Assembly (NCBI GenBank): GCA_035293765.1
Contig: DATGMF010000053.1
Location: 62,001 to 126,000 of the forward strand
DNA length: 64,000 bases
Direction: 5' to 3'
DNA from: DASRHT01 sp035293765
Lineage (GTDB): Bacteria; Chloroflexota; Ktedonobacteria; Ktedonobacterales; Ktedonobacteraceae
How positions within the stretch are numbered: position 1 is the first letter of the stretch; each line of letters starts with the position of its first letter. The notes beneath the pieces were generated by a model, which worked only from the letters and a program-made list of their open reading frames with translations, was not told the DNA's origin and did no database searches. Both the position numbers and the translations under genes were made by a program. Positions 15,028-23,637 of this stretch are shown here, in pieces.

Positions 15028-15399
15028 AGTGATGGCTCCTTTTTGTCTTGTTATCAACAGGGACATTATTGCAGGTATTGATGGTGATGAAAAGAGGTAA
15101 TCTCGATTTCAAAAGAGGAAATAGGTCCTCTTTTGTAAGTGCTGTAAATAATGGGCGTGTGTATCGTAGAGCGGTGAAACGCAATGAATATAAGCGTTGC
15201 TCGTTGAGCTGTGATGACATCATTTCAGTACCCTCAATCGGGTCGAGGTAGTCATACGCTCTCGCCGCATCCTTTGAGGAACAAGATACACATCATATGC
15301 AAGAATGTCAAGCGGAAATGTACTAGGGAAAGTGATAAGATCGCGAATAATGCTGGCGATCTGGCTAACAAGCTGTGATTTTTAGAGGAGGTACTGCAC
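15028..15399. other. Gene-free spacer holding repeat copy 2
   Basis: Between the divergent nucleotidyltransferase and lipoprotein genes. The only recognisable element is the palindromic repeat at 15222-15329. No tRNA, riboswitch or credible small gene is seen. Confidence 0.6.
15222..15329 (+). repeat. Palindromic dispersed repeat, copy 2 (intergenic)
   Basis: Begins ATTTCAGTACCCTCAATCGGG and ends AATGTCAAGCGGAAATG plus TACTAGGGA. It is the most diverged of the three copies, yet it keeps the left block, CGGGTCGAG, the CTTTGAGG arm and the right TGTCAAGCGGAAAT block. It lies about 70 bp upstream of the lipoprotein start. Confidence 0.8.
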
Positions 15400-15984
15400 A
15401 TGACAACTCTGCGACGTTCCTGGTTAATCGTGACCTGCTTGCTACTGACCATCTTCGCCGTTGCCTGCGGGAGCAACGCGGGAAGCAATACGGGTAATAC
15501 CAATGCCTCGATGGGGAACAAGATGGGGGCGGCTAGCCCGACGGCCACGATGGGCGGCAATCAAATGATGGGCGCAACGCCGACGACCGCACCAATGGCG
15601 ACGCCCACGACGACAACGATGGGCAATAATAACAATATGGATGCTTTCATCCATGTAGGGCATGTGATGCTGAACGGTAGGAGCGTCATGGTTCTTACCA
15701 CTGCGAAAGGCTTTTCTATTTACTACCGGATGAGCGATCCGGCTCCGAATTCTACCTGTACGGGCGCCTGCGCGAAGGTCTGGCCCCCGCTGATGGCTAA
15801 TGGAATGATGCTGACCAGCTCAATGCCGCTGCCCAAGAAGCTGAGCGTGTTTATGACCGCCAACGGCAACCAGGTCGAGTACGACGGTCATCCGCTCTAT
15901 ACCTACGTCGGTGATATGGCCCCTGGTCAATTCAATGGTCGCGGTATGGGTATGGTCTGGTATCTTGCCGGAGTCGGGCTATAG
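15400..15984 (+). CDS. Lipoprotein with Yx(FWY)xxD-type secreted repeats (COG4315-like)
   Basis: A 194-residue predicted lipoprotein. The signal peptide (LIVTCLLLTIFAVAC) ends in a lipobox, with Cys24 as the lipidated residue. A low-complexity Gly/Asn/Thr/Met spacer (to about residue 80) precedes a domain matching the 'secreted repeat of unknown function': KGFSIYYRMSDPAPNSTC, TGACAKVWPPL, VEYDGHPLYTYVGDMAPGQ and WYLAG. GGAGG lies 8 nt before ATG 15400. The protein is probably anchored on the outer face of the cytoplasmic membrane. Methionine is unusually frequent (MG and MM clusters), which could favour copper binding, but this is speculation. Confidence 0.85.
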   Translation: MTTLRRSWLIVTCLLLTIFAVACGSNAGSNTGNTNASMGNKMGAASPTATMGGNQMMGATPTTAPMATPTTTTMGNNNNMDAFIHVGHVMLNGRSVMVLTTAKGFSIYYRMSDPAPNSTCTGACAKVWPPLMANGMMLTSSMPLPKKLSVFMTANGNQVEYDGHPLYTYVGDMAPGQFNGRGMGMVWYLAGVGL

Positions 15985-15992
15985 CGTCTGCT

Positions 15993-16020
15993 GGTTGGGG
16001 ACAGGGTATCGTCCCCAACC
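15993..16020. terminator. Terminator-like hairpin after lipoprotein gene
   Basis: GGTTGGGGAC (15993-16002), 8-nt loop, GTCCCCAACC (16011-16020): a perfect 10-bp stem 9 bp after the stop, without a U-run. Confidence 0.55.
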
Positions 16021-16081
16021 GCCATAAAACTACTTGCCGTAAACTTTGCCGCCTTGAAAATCAAGCTCGACGAAGGGCTCA

Positions 16082-16447
16082 TCACCCCTCCTTTGATTCA
16101 TCCCAGGCTTGGATCATGGTCTGCCGTACAATCTGTCCATTCTGGAGATCAAGCACGGACGCTGAAAGTACCTTCTCTCCGGTGGGATATTGGCAGGCTT
16201 CATTGAACGAGAGGCGGTCTCTGCCGATCACTTCATCGATGACGTGATGGGTGACATCACGGCTGCAGAGATCGGTCAAGAAGTCTGAAATAGCTTGTTT
16301 TCCGCGCAATATGAGCGGAGAGCTGGGCGGATGTCGATGGTCGATGACCTGCAATTGCGCATCGTCAGCATATAAGCTGATGAGCATATTTGCATCGCGC
16401 CGCTCAATTGCCTGGCGCAAGCTATTCATATCGAGTGTCACAGGCAT
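16082..16447 (-). CDS. NTF2-fold (SnoaL-like / DUF4440-type) protein
   Basis: A 121-residue protein of the nuclear-transport-factor-2 superfamily. An N-terminal helix (MNSLRQAIERRDANMLISLYADDAQLQVID) is followed by the characteristic LRGKQAISDFLTDL and the curved sheet ending GQIVRQTMIQAWDES. Members are small cytoplasmic isomerases, ligand binders or dimerisation modules; nothing here says which. ATG 16447 is preceded by AAGGAG at good spacing. A longer frame to 16585 lacks a ribosome-binding site. Confidence 0.72.
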   Translation of the reverse strand: MPVTLDMNSLRQAIERRDANMLISLYADDAQLQVIDHRHPPSSPLILRGKQAISDFLTDLCSRDVTHHVIDEVIGRDRLSFNEACQYPTGEKVLSASVLDLQNGQIVRQTMIQAWDESKEG

Positions 16448-16782
16448 GGATTTGCTCCTTACTCTACCTGCTAAGCAGGCGTTTACCGATAGGTGAGAGT
16501 ATGCTCTCTGCTGGCTAAACCGGATTGCTCTAAGAGGAACGACGGAGCTTGATGGATGGTAGGCCCGACTAAGAAAGCCATGCATTGCGAGGTGCGTATT
16601 GCTGAGATACGGTTATAAATATGCTTTGCCAGTTAGTATAGACGATGAAACATGCATTTGTAAATTGTATATTTTGTGATCTTTACTTAGTTGATTTGGC
16701 AAAGATGTAATCGTTAGAAACTTGTTCTATTGGTGAAAAATGTGATTGTGCCCAGCAAGGGAGTGTTTTATTTCGCAAGATA

Positions 16783-16821
16783 TGCCGCACCTCGCGGGGA
16801 ACAACGGTGCGAGATGCGGCA
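16783..16821. terminator. Hairpin downstream of the Clp-N fusion gene
   Basis: TGCCGCACCTCGC (16783-16795) and GCGAGATGCGGCA (16809-16821) pair over 13 positions with one mismatch. It begins 10 bp after the minus-strand stop; no U-run on that strand. Confidence 0.5.
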
Positions 16822-16831
16822 TTGAGAGATG

Positions 16832-17734
16832 TTACGCTTCCTCGCCATGATGGGATTCTTCGCGCGGGAAAGGATTGCCGCAATTGAAGCAGTGGCGGAA
16901 GTATTTTGGAGAGCAAGCTCCACAACGGGAGCAGCTCTGACCCTGTTCTTCTTCGCTGAGCAGCTTCGTGGCCTCCTCTGGCACTGGAGGAGAGGCAGAA
17001 ACCTCTTCCTGTTTGAGTTGACCAATCACCTTCGTAACTTCTGCCCGCACCTGTGCCAGCGGGATGCCCATGCTCTCGATAATTTTGGCCGCTATTCCTT
17101 CACCTTCGCGGACTAAACCCAGGAGAAGATGCTCTGTACCAATAAAGTGATGGTCGAAGCTGCGCGCTTCATCCACTGCCAACTCGATTACTTTTTTCGC
17201 GCGTGGCGTGAGTCCTACTTGACCGGATTCACCACGCTGACCGCGTCCAGTAATTGCTTCAACGCCTCGTTGCACCGGCTGCAACTCGACACCGAGGTTA
17301 GTAAGTACCTTAGCGGCAACCCCCCCACCCTCGCGAATCAGGCCCAGGAGGAGATGCTCTGTGCCGATATAATTGTGCTGCAACATTTGCGCTTCCTCCT
17401 GGGCTAGATTCAGCACATTACGAGCTCGTCTTGTAAAACGATCAAAGCGGTCGCGATCCCCGCGATCCCCTGTTGGCTGTTTTCCCTGGAGAACTTTTCC
17501 TAAAAATTGAGCAAGCTGACCGCGTTGCGCGCCAGGGACGGCTTCTGGTCCGCTTTCTGCATGAGCGGAGACGCGCTGTCGCTGGAGATAGCTCTGCAGA
17601 TCGGATGGCGAGAAACGGTAGTCGGCGCCGATGCGATAGGCGGAGAGTTCGCCCTTGTTGACCAGACGGCGAATTGTTACCGGATCAACGTGCAGGATCT
17701 CCGCCACTTCCTCTGAAGTCATAAGATGTTCCAT
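16832..17734 (-). CDS. HTH / double Clp-N / zinc-ribbon fusion protein
   Basis: A 300-residue protein with an unusual order of parts. Residues 1-55 are an excisionase/MerR-like helix-turn-helix (MTSEEVAEILHVDPVTIRRLVNKGELSAYRIG..YRFSPSDLQSYL). Residues 95-170 and 170-240 are two Clp N-terminal repeats, each with the hallmark [NH][YF]IGTEHLLLGL[IV]REGEG. The C-terminus is a zinc ribbon (CSRCG and CFNCG). In ClpC this N-domain binds adaptors and substrates for the AAA+ unfoldase, but no ATPase domain is present here. A DNA-binding protein able to bind Clp partners, or a regulated substrate adaptor, is a reasonable inference. It is divergent from mutS. Confidence 0.8.
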   Translation of the reverse strand: MEHLMTSEEVAEILHVDPVTIRRLVNKGELSAYRIGADYRFSPSDLQSYLQRQRVSAHAESGPEAVPGAQRGQLAQFLGKVLQGKQPTGDRGDRDRFDRFTRRARNVLNLAQEEAQMLQHNYIGTEHLLLGLIREGGGVAAKVLTNLGVELQPVQRGVEAITGRGQRGESGQVGLTPRAKKVIELAVDEARSFDHHFIGTEHLLLGLVREGEGIAAKIIESMGIPLAQVRAEVTKVIGQLKQEEVSASPPVPEEATKLLSEEEQGQSCSRCGACSPKYFRHCFNCGNPFPREESHHGEEA

Positions 17735-17943
17735 AATCCCCTGTCCTTTCGTGCCAGGAAATACTATGCATTACTAAAAGAACTAAGAATAACTACAAGA
17801 TACTATATATTACTTTGAGTCAAAAAAGCAAGGGTAAATGGTGGCAAAAATGGGGCGAAGCTATCTACGGCAAGAATACATGGGAGTGTTAGCAACGGAA
17901 GAAGTGGCTGAAATTTCTCTAGAGGTACTGGCGGTACCACCTT

Positions 17944-17972
17944 TTGACAATATGGAGAGAATAATGTAATGT
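17944..17972 (+). promoter_or_regulatory. Possible mutSL promoter
   Basis: TTGACA (17944-17949) is a perfect -35 box; 17 bp later is a weak -10 (TAATGT, 17967-17972), 54 bp before the mutS ATG. The weak -10 keeps confidence low. Confidence 0.4.
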
Positions 17973-18026
17973 ACATGTGTTCCATAACAGGACAGGCAGA
18001 TAGAGAGTAGGTAGAGGTAAAAATAG

Positions 18027-20819
18027 ATGCCCACACCGGCGCGCAAACAGTATTTGCAGATCAAGAGCCAGTATCCTGATGCCATCCTGATGTACCAGGT
18101 CGGCGACTTCTATGAGACCTTTGACAATGACGCAGTTATCGCGGCCCGCGAGCTGCAGATCGTCCTGACCAATCGTGCTTACGGGGACGAGCGAGTACCG
18201 TTGGCCGGCATACCTTTGCATGCCCTGGATAATTATGTGGGTAAGCTGATCAGGCGCGGGTACAAAATAGCGGTTTGCGAACAGGTGGGCGAAGTTGGGC
18301 GCGGCGTCGTTGATCGGGCCGTGACGCGCATCTTGACGGCGGGCACGCTCTCCGAGCCCAATCTTTTACCTGCTCGCCAGAACAATTATTTAGTCGCGAT
18401 TGCTTCCGGGCGGATGCAGAGCGGGCTGGCGGCGGTGGATGTGAGCACCGGCGAATTTACCGTCACCTGGTTTTCCCCCGATGAACTGCCGGTCGCTCTT
18501 GATGCCGAGCTTCAGCGTATCGCCCCGGTCGAATGCCTGCTGGTCGAGGGAAGCAGGCAGGAGGCGTACCAGTTTCCTGCGAATTTCAGTACCATCAAGC
18601 GGGTCGAGCAAGCCCCAGGCTCCCCGCCGCTTCCCCTTGAGCAGAAGTATAGCATTACACCCGAAGATGTCAAATGGAAATACAATAAGGATGTTACCGT
18701 CACTTATTGCCCTTCCTATTTCTTCCAGCAGGAAGCGGCTCAGGCGCGTCTCTGCCGCCATTTTGGCGTGCAGTCGCTAGAGGCGTATGGATGCGCGCAG
18801 GCTCCCCAGGCCATTGCGGCAGCGGGAGCCATCATCGCTTATCTGGAGAAGATGAATAGCGCGCTGCTCGCCGTGCTAACTGCTCTGCGCTCGTATCGCA
18901 CCACCAGCTATATGGTGCTGGATGCCCACACACAGCGTAACCTTGAGCTATTGCAGGGTTCGCGTAGTGGTACGTCGATGGGCAGCCTGTTGAGCGTATT
19001 AGACCGGACGGTCACGCCGATGGGCGCGCGTCAGATGCGCCGCACTATCACGCAGCCGTTACTAGATCTGAGCCAGCTCGATGCACGCCTGGCAAGCGTC
19101 GAAGAGTTTTATGAAAGTCCTGCCTTACGCAGCCGCCTGACCTTGCATTTGCAGGCGCTAGGCGATATGGAGCGCATCGCCGGGCGCGTGCGCTATGGGA
19201 GCGCGGTACGCAATGAGGTAATTGGTTTGCGCGACTACTTAGAGGTTATTCCCACTCTGCGCAGCCTGCTCTCCAGTTGCGAGGCTCCTCTTTTACAATC
19301 GCTTGTGGATGAACTCGATCCCTGTCCGCAGGTGATAGAGCTGGTGGACCGCGCTTTGATGCGGGCCGGAGAGGAAGACGACGAGGGCGATGATGGGCGT
19401 ATGATCCGTCCAGGCTTCCATAGCGAGCTGGATGAGCTCTTTGCCTCCATTCGCGATTCGCGGCGCTGGATGGTCTCGTTGGAGGGGCGCGAACGCGTGC
19501 GGACCGGCATTAAATCGCTCAAAGTCGGCTTTAACAAAGTTTTTGGCTATTACATTGAAGTCAGCAAAGCCAACGCCAAAAATGTGCCGTCCGACTATAT
19601 GCGCAAGCAGACGCTTGTAAACGGGGAGCGTTTTATCACACCTGAACTGAAGGAACACGAGGCGCGCATTCTCAGCGCGGTCGAGCGGATTGAAGAGATG
19701 GAGCGCAGCATTTACGCCGATCTGTTGCGTCAGATCAGCGTGTTCTATCCGCAACTTATCGCCACCGCGAAGGCTGTGGCTATGGTTGATGTCTTGCTCA
19801 GCTTTGCGGAGGTCGCAGCCCATCAGGGATATGTACGGCCCGTACTGGAGCATGGGCATGGGTTGGAGATCGTAGGAGGGCGACACCCGGTCGTTGAATA
19901 CGCCCTGGACGGCGATGTGTTTATCCCTAACGATACCGCGCTCGAAGCTGATGAGGGTGCGCGCATTCTGCTGCTCACCGGACCAAATATGGCGGGTAAG
20001 TCAACCTATTTGCGCCAGGTCGCACTCATCACCTTATTGGCGCAAATTGGTAGCTTCGTGCCAGCGCGCCAGGCGCGGATCGGCCTCGTAGATCGCATTT
20101 TCACGCGCGTAGGAGCGGAAGATGACATTGCTTCAGGCAAAAGCACCTTCATGGTCGAGATGGAAGAGACAGCCACCATCCTGCATCTCGCCACACGCCA
20201 CAGCTTGATCATCCTCGACGAGATTGGGCGCGGCACCAGCACCTACGATGGATTGGCGATAGCGCGCGCCGTGGTCGAACATTTGCATAATCAAACGATG
20301 GCGCGCACGCTCTTCGCCACCCATTACCATGAGCTATCGATGATGGCAGACGAACTGCCGCATTTGCGCGTCTGCACAATGGCGATTAGCACCGACGAGC
20401 AGGGCAGCATCGTCTTCCTGCATCGCGTTATGCCGGGATGTATCGGGCGCAGTTATGGCGTGCATGTGGCTAAGCTGGCGGGTATGCCGCCTGACATCGT
20501 TCAGCGAGCCGAAGTCGTATTAAAGCAGTTGGAGAGCGGGCAAAGCAGTATTCCCAATATCTTCGCGCATATGGGACAGGAATTGAGCGTTGAGCAGTAT
20601 GCCGCCTCTGCTCTCAAGCGCAATGGCGCGCTGGTGGCTGAGCAGCATGAACGCTATGAGTGGCAGAGTGAAGAGGCGCGGCAGGTTGCGGCTTCCCTGG
20701 AACACGCTAACGGCACGGAACCGGATTTAGCCGCGATTGACGTATGTGCGATTACCCCGCTTGATGCCTTGAACCTGTTGTTTTTATTACAGAAGAAAAG
20801 AAGCAAGCTGCATAGATGA
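18027..20819 (+). CDS. mutS: DNA mismatch repair protein MutS, with a repeat-derived insertion
   Basis: A 930-residue MutS. The mismatch-contacting motif is YQVGDFYETFDNDA (near residue 25); connector, lever and clamp domains follow, then the ABC ATPase with Walker A GPNMAGKST (about 651-659), signature region GAEDDIASGKSTFMVEM, Walker B LIILDEIGRGTSTYDG and the H-loop ATHYHEL. It binds mismatches and recruits MutL. Residues about 186-222 (FSTIKRVEQAPGSPPLPL and onward to KYNKD) are encoded by copy 3 of the palindromic repeat, lying where domain I meets the connector. The repeat is fully open and in phase, so the protein is predicted functional with a ~37-residue surface insertion. The stop overlaps mutL (ATGA). 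Confidence 0.96.
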   Translation: MPTPARKQYLQIKSQYPDAILMYQVGDFYETFDNDAVIAARELQIVLTNRAYGDERVPLAGIPLHALDNYVGKLIRRGYKIAVCEQVGEVGRGVVDRAVTRILTAGTLSEPNLLPARQNNYLVAIASGRMQSGLAAVDVSTGEFTVTWFSPDELPVALDAELQRIAPVECLLVEGSRQEAYQFPANFSTIKRVEQAPGSPPLPLEQKYSITPEDVKWKYNKDVTVTYCPSYFFQQEAAQARLCRHFGVQSLEAYGCAQAPQAIAAAGAIIAYLEKMNSALLAVLTALRSYRTTSYMVLDAHTQRNLELLQGSRSGTSMGSLLSVLDRTVTPMGARQMRRTITQPLLDLSQLDARLASVEEFYESPALRSRLTLHLQALGDMERIAGRVRYGSAVRNEVIGLRDYLEVIPTLRSLLSSCEAPLLQSLVDELDPCPQVIELVDRALMRAGEEDDEGDDGRMIRPGFHSELDELFASIRDSRRWMVSLEGRERVRTGIKSLKVGFNKVFGYYIEVSKANAKNVPSDYMRKQTLVNGERFITPELKEHEARILSAVERIEEMERSIYADLLRQISVFYPQLIATAKAVAMVDVLLSFAEVAAHQGYVRPVLEHGHGLEIVGGRHPVVEYALDGDVFIPNDTALEADEGARILLLTGPNMAGKSTYLRQVALITLLAQIGSFVPARQARIGLVDRIFTRVGAEDDIASGKSTFMVEMEETATILHLATRHSLIILDEIGRGTSTYDGLAIARAVVEHLHNQTMARTLFATHYHELSMMADELPHLRVCTMAISTDEQGSIVFLHRVMPGCIGRSYGVHVAKLAGMPPDIVQRAEVVLKQLESGQSSIPNIFAHMGQELSVEQYAASALKRNGALVAEQHERYEWQSEEARQVAASLEHANGTEPDLAAIDVCAITPLDALNLLFLLQKKRSKLHR
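18583..18691 (+). repeat. Palindromic dispersed repeat, copy 3 (inside mutS, translated)
   Basis: Begins ATTTCAGTACCATCAAGCGG and ends ATGGAAATACAATAAGGA. It is closest to copy 1 (885-991); their right-hand 30 bp differ at about two positions. It interrupts neither the frame nor the domain motifs of mutS. The reading phase differs from that used in copy 1, so the protein sequence itself is not what is conserved between copies. Confidence 0.88.
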
Positions 20820-22594
20820 GCCAGATATATAGCCACGAGAGACCACAAAGCATGCCTGTACGGCGCGCACCATTGCATGCGCTGCCGCCGGATGTAGCGG
20901 AACGGATTGCCGCCGGTGAAGTCATCGAGCGTCCAGCTTCGGTAGTCAAAGAGCTGGTTGAGAATGCGCTGGACGCAGGCGCGCGTGATATTCGCGTCGA
21001 ACTGCGTGGAGGGGGATTGCATCTGATCCGCGTCACCGATGACGGCTATGGCATCCCAGAAGACGAGCTAGAGCGCGTCTGCGTGCGCCATACCACCAGC
21101 AAGATCAACAGCATTGACGACCTCTTTGATCTGCACTCGCTAGGTTTTCGTGGCGAGGCGTTAGCCAGCATCGCCACAGTCTCGGAAACGACCATCCTGA
21201 GCCGGGCGATTGAGACGGAGATGATGGGCGAGGAGCACGCGGCCCTGTGGATTATGCGGCGCGGGGGAGAAGTGGCGCAGCGCGGATGGCGTGCGCGTCC
21301 ACATGGCACAACCATCACCGTCTGCGACCTTTTCTACAATGTGCCTGCCCGCCTCAAATTTATGCGTGGCGCTCGTACCGAGAACGGGCATGTGCTGCAA
21401 CTCTTGCGCCGTTATGCCGTAGGCTATCCCGGTGTGCGCTTCAATCTGATCCTGGACGAACATATCGCGCTACAAACCAGTGGCAGCGGCGATCTCGCGG
21501 CGACGCTGGCAGAACTGTATCATCTGCCCTTGAACGAAATGCTGCACTCCATTGACGTGGGAGAAGAGGGCCGTTACAGGATACATGGCTATATCGGCAA
21601 CCGCGTCCTGGCGCAGGGCAATCGGCAATACATCACCCTCTTCATCAACGGGCGCTGGGTGCATTCACGTTTGTTGCAGGAGGCATTAGAGCAGGGCTAT
21701 CGTACATTATTGCCTAAGGGGAAACATCCTCTGCTGGTACTTAATCTGGAGTTGCCGCCGCAGGAGGTTGATGTAAACGTACATCCGACCAAAACGGAGG
21801 TGCGGCTGGCGCAGGAAAGCATTGTTGCAACCGCGTTAACCGGCGCCATACGCCTGGTGCTGGAACGCAGTCCGGCGCATCCTCAAGAGATGCAATTCCC
21901 CGGTCCCGTGCTTGCCAGCCAGCGCCGTTTGCCGGGACCGCGTAGACGTGGTTTGCATGTGGCGGAATCGGCGGAGGGCTATCGGGCGGAGATTGCCGCA
22001 GCAGGATCAGCCGAAGTAATCGCAAGCCTGCGCCCGCTGGCCCAGTTGCAGCAGGCGGTAATCCTGGCCGAAGCGCCCGATGGCAGCCTGTACCTGGTTG
22101 ATCAGCACCGCGCCCACGAGCGCATCATCTATGAGCACCTGCGTAGCATGTACACTGGCGTGCAAACGGATGAAGCGGTTGACGCGCATATGTTGTTAGA
22201 GCCGGTATTAATCGAGATGAAGCGTCACCAGGCCGATCTGTTGGAGCAACGCCTGCCAATGCTGCGCAGCCTGGGACTTGAGTGCGAGCGTTTTGGCGGG
22301 CGCAGCTTCCTGATCCGTTCGATTCCGAGCGGCGAGGGGCAGGAGCAACTGGTCGCGCACCTGCACGAACTGGCGGAGACCGCCGCCGAAGATAGTATCG
22401 ATTGGGAAGATCATTTGCTCATCAGCCTCGCCTGTCGTTCCGCCCTGCGTCGTGGTCGCGAATTGAGCAATGGAGAACAGCGCACCCTACTCAATGCCCT
22501 GGCGAACGTCGCCGCGCCAGCCGTCTGCCCGCACGGCAGCCCTGTACTGCTGCACTATAGCCGCTCATTCTTGATTGAGAAGTTTGATTGGTAA
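20816..22594 (+). CDS. mutL: DNA mismatch repair endonuclease MutL
   Basis: A 592-residue MutL. The GHKL ATPase is complete: ERIAAGEVIERPASVVKELVENALDAGA, DDGYGI, TTSKI, GFRGEALASI and the Lys in HPTKTEVRL. After a short linker the C-terminal dimerisation domain carries DQHRAHERIIYE, matching the metal-binding endonuclease motif DQHAx2Ex4E except Ala to Arg, together with ACRSALR and CPHGSP. It is therefore the nicking type found in bacteria without MutH. It starts inside the mutS stop codon (4-nt overlap), so the two are made together. Confidence 0.95.
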   Translation: MSQIYSHERPQSMPVRRAPLHALPPDVAERIAAGEVIERPASVVKELVENALDAGARDIRVELRGGGLHLIRVTDDGYGIPEDELERVCVRHTTSKINSIDDLFDLHSLGFRGEALASIATVSETTILSRAIETEMMGEEHAALWIMRRGGEVAQRGWRARPHGTTITVCDLFYNVPARLKFMRGARTENGHVLQLLRRYAVGYPGVRFNLILDEHIALQTSGSGDLAATLAELYHLPLNEMLHSIDVGEEGRYRIHGYIGNRVLAQGNRQYITLFINGRWVHSRLLQEALEQGYRTLLPKGKHPLLVLNLELPPQEVDVNVHPTKTEVRLAQESIVATALTGAIRLVLERSPAHPQEMQFPGPVLASQRRLPGPRRRGLHVAESAEGYRAEIAAAGSAEVIASLRPLAQLQQAVILAEAPDGSLYLVDQHRAHERIIYEHLRSMYTGVQTDEAVDAHMLLEPVLIEMKRHQADLLEQRLPMLRSLGLECERFGGRSFLIRSIPSGEGQEQLVAHLHELAETAAEDSIDWEDHLLISLACRSALRRGRELSNGEQRTLLNALANVAAPAVCPHGSPVLLHYSRSFLIEKFDW

Positions 22595-22619
22595 ATTAAC
22601 AATAACAGGAGGTAACACC

Positions 22620-22958
22620 ATGACTTCTCAGCAGGCTGCTCCTATCCTGGCCTGTGACCTGCAAGCCATCCCACAGGATGCTCGACCGCTTCATCAAGCG
22701 AGCATGCAGCGCGTTTTTGCTGCGGTCCAGGAGATGCAAAAGCTGCCAACGGGGTATGCTTTGCGCTTGCCTAATGATCCAGATATATTACAATCCGCCA
22801 TGTCCTTTATCAGCTACGAACGACTCTGCTGCCCCTTCTTCCGCTTCGAGCTGGCTATCGAGCCAGACCTGGGTCCTATCTGGTTATGCCTCACTGGGAA
22901 TACAGATGTAAAGCCGTTTTTGCAGGGGATTTTACCTGAGTGGGATAGTAGAGTATAA
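22620..22958 (+). CDS. Small conserved protein with a CCPFFRFEL motif
   Basis: A 112-residue protein, ATG 22620 with AGGAGG 8 nt upstream and 25 bp after mutL. The core AMSFISYERLCCPFFRFELAIE and the later LCLTGNTDVKPFL recur in small uncharacterised proteins that I have seen near metal-resistance genes. The vicinal CC pair could bind a metal or thiol reagent; no activity is known. The short spacing suggests it may be co-transcribed with mutSL. Confidence 0.6.
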   Translation: MTSQQAAPILACDLQAIPQDARPLHQASMQRVFAAVQEMQKLPTGYALRLPNDPDILQSAMSFISYERLCCPFFRFELAIEPDLGPIWLCLTGNTDVKPFLQGILPEWDSRV

Positions 22959-23047
22959 TGCGCGCAAAGAGGGGGAAGAACAGGCCACGGTTCCTCTTCC
23001 TACAACAGGGATTTAGCTCACGGTAAGCGCAGAAAGGCATATGACTT

Positions 23048-23323
23048 ATGGATGAAGAGTATTACAGTCGTCTAACTCAGCTAGAGGAAAGAATAGAGCA
23101 GATGGAAGTAATGATGCAGGCGTTGATTATACACCTGGGCATCAATCCGGCCACCCTGCTGACGCGAGGTATGGAGGGGCCGCAGGAGATCGGAGCCATC
23201 CGCGAAGCGTTGCTCTCGGGCAACAAAATTAACGCCATCAAAATCTACCGTTCTATCTATGGGGTTGGCTTGAAAGAAGCCAAAGAAGCCGTTGAGGCGA
23301 TGGAGCGAAATCTGTATAGATGA
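23048..23323 (+). CDS. Ribosomal L7/L12 C-terminal-domain-like small protein
   Basis: A 91-residue protein: an N-terminal coiled coil (LTQLEERIEQMEVMMQALI) and a C-terminal segment NKINAIKIYRSIYGVGLKEAKEAVEAME that matches the L7/L12 C-terminal signature (K.x.IK..R...G.GLKEAK..VE). It is not a genuine ribosomal stalk protein because the N-terminal dimerisation domain and hinge are absent. Such orphan domains occur in several phyla with unknown roles, perhaps binding translation factors. Confidence 0.68.
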   Translation: MDEEYYSRLTQLEERIEQMEVMMQALIIHLGINPATLLTRGMEGPQEIGAIREALLSGNKINAIKIYRSIYGVGLKEAKEAVEAMERNLYR

Positions 23324-23414
23324 AGAACTTGTCATGCTACACTGAAAAAATCAGGAGATGATTGTGGTAAAATAGAAGTAAACTTTGAATACTTGAGGTG
23401 GTTGAGAAGTGTAG

Positions 23415-23606
23415 ATGAAGGTGCGGGAGCTTATCAGGTTAATAGAGGCAGATGGCTGGTACTGGGTGAAAACTGTAGGGAGTCATCGGCAGTACAAACA
23501 TTCGGAAAAATCTGGTCGTGTTACCATTGCAGGTCATCCAGGGGATGATGTACATCCTAAAACACTTGCTAGTGTTCTCAAACAGGCTCAAATGAGGATT
23601 CGATAG
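23415..23606 (+). CDS. hicA: HicA-family mRNA interferase toxin
   Basis: A 63-residue HicA toxin with the double-stranded-RNA-binding-like fold: MKVRELIRLIEADGWYWV, the catalytic histidine in VGSHRQYKH, and VTIAGHPGDDVHPKTLASVLKQA. It cleaves mRNA independently of the ribosome until bound by HicB. The module starts after an extended -10 box (TG, one base, TAAAAT, ending at 23373). HicB follows 31 bp downstream. Confidence 0.88.
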   Translation: MKVRELIRLIEADGWYWVKTVGSHRQYKHSEKSGRVTIAGHPGDDVHPKTLASVLKQAQMRIR

Positions 23607-23637
23607 CACAACAAGATTTTCTAAAGAGGAGAAGAAC

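Noticed and set aside
16022..16081. Short minus-strand frame ending VELDFQGGKVYGK between the lipoprotein and NTF2-fold genes
   Set aside because: It looks like the tail of a gene but has only about 17 codons after a stop, so a remnant cannot be distinguished from chance.
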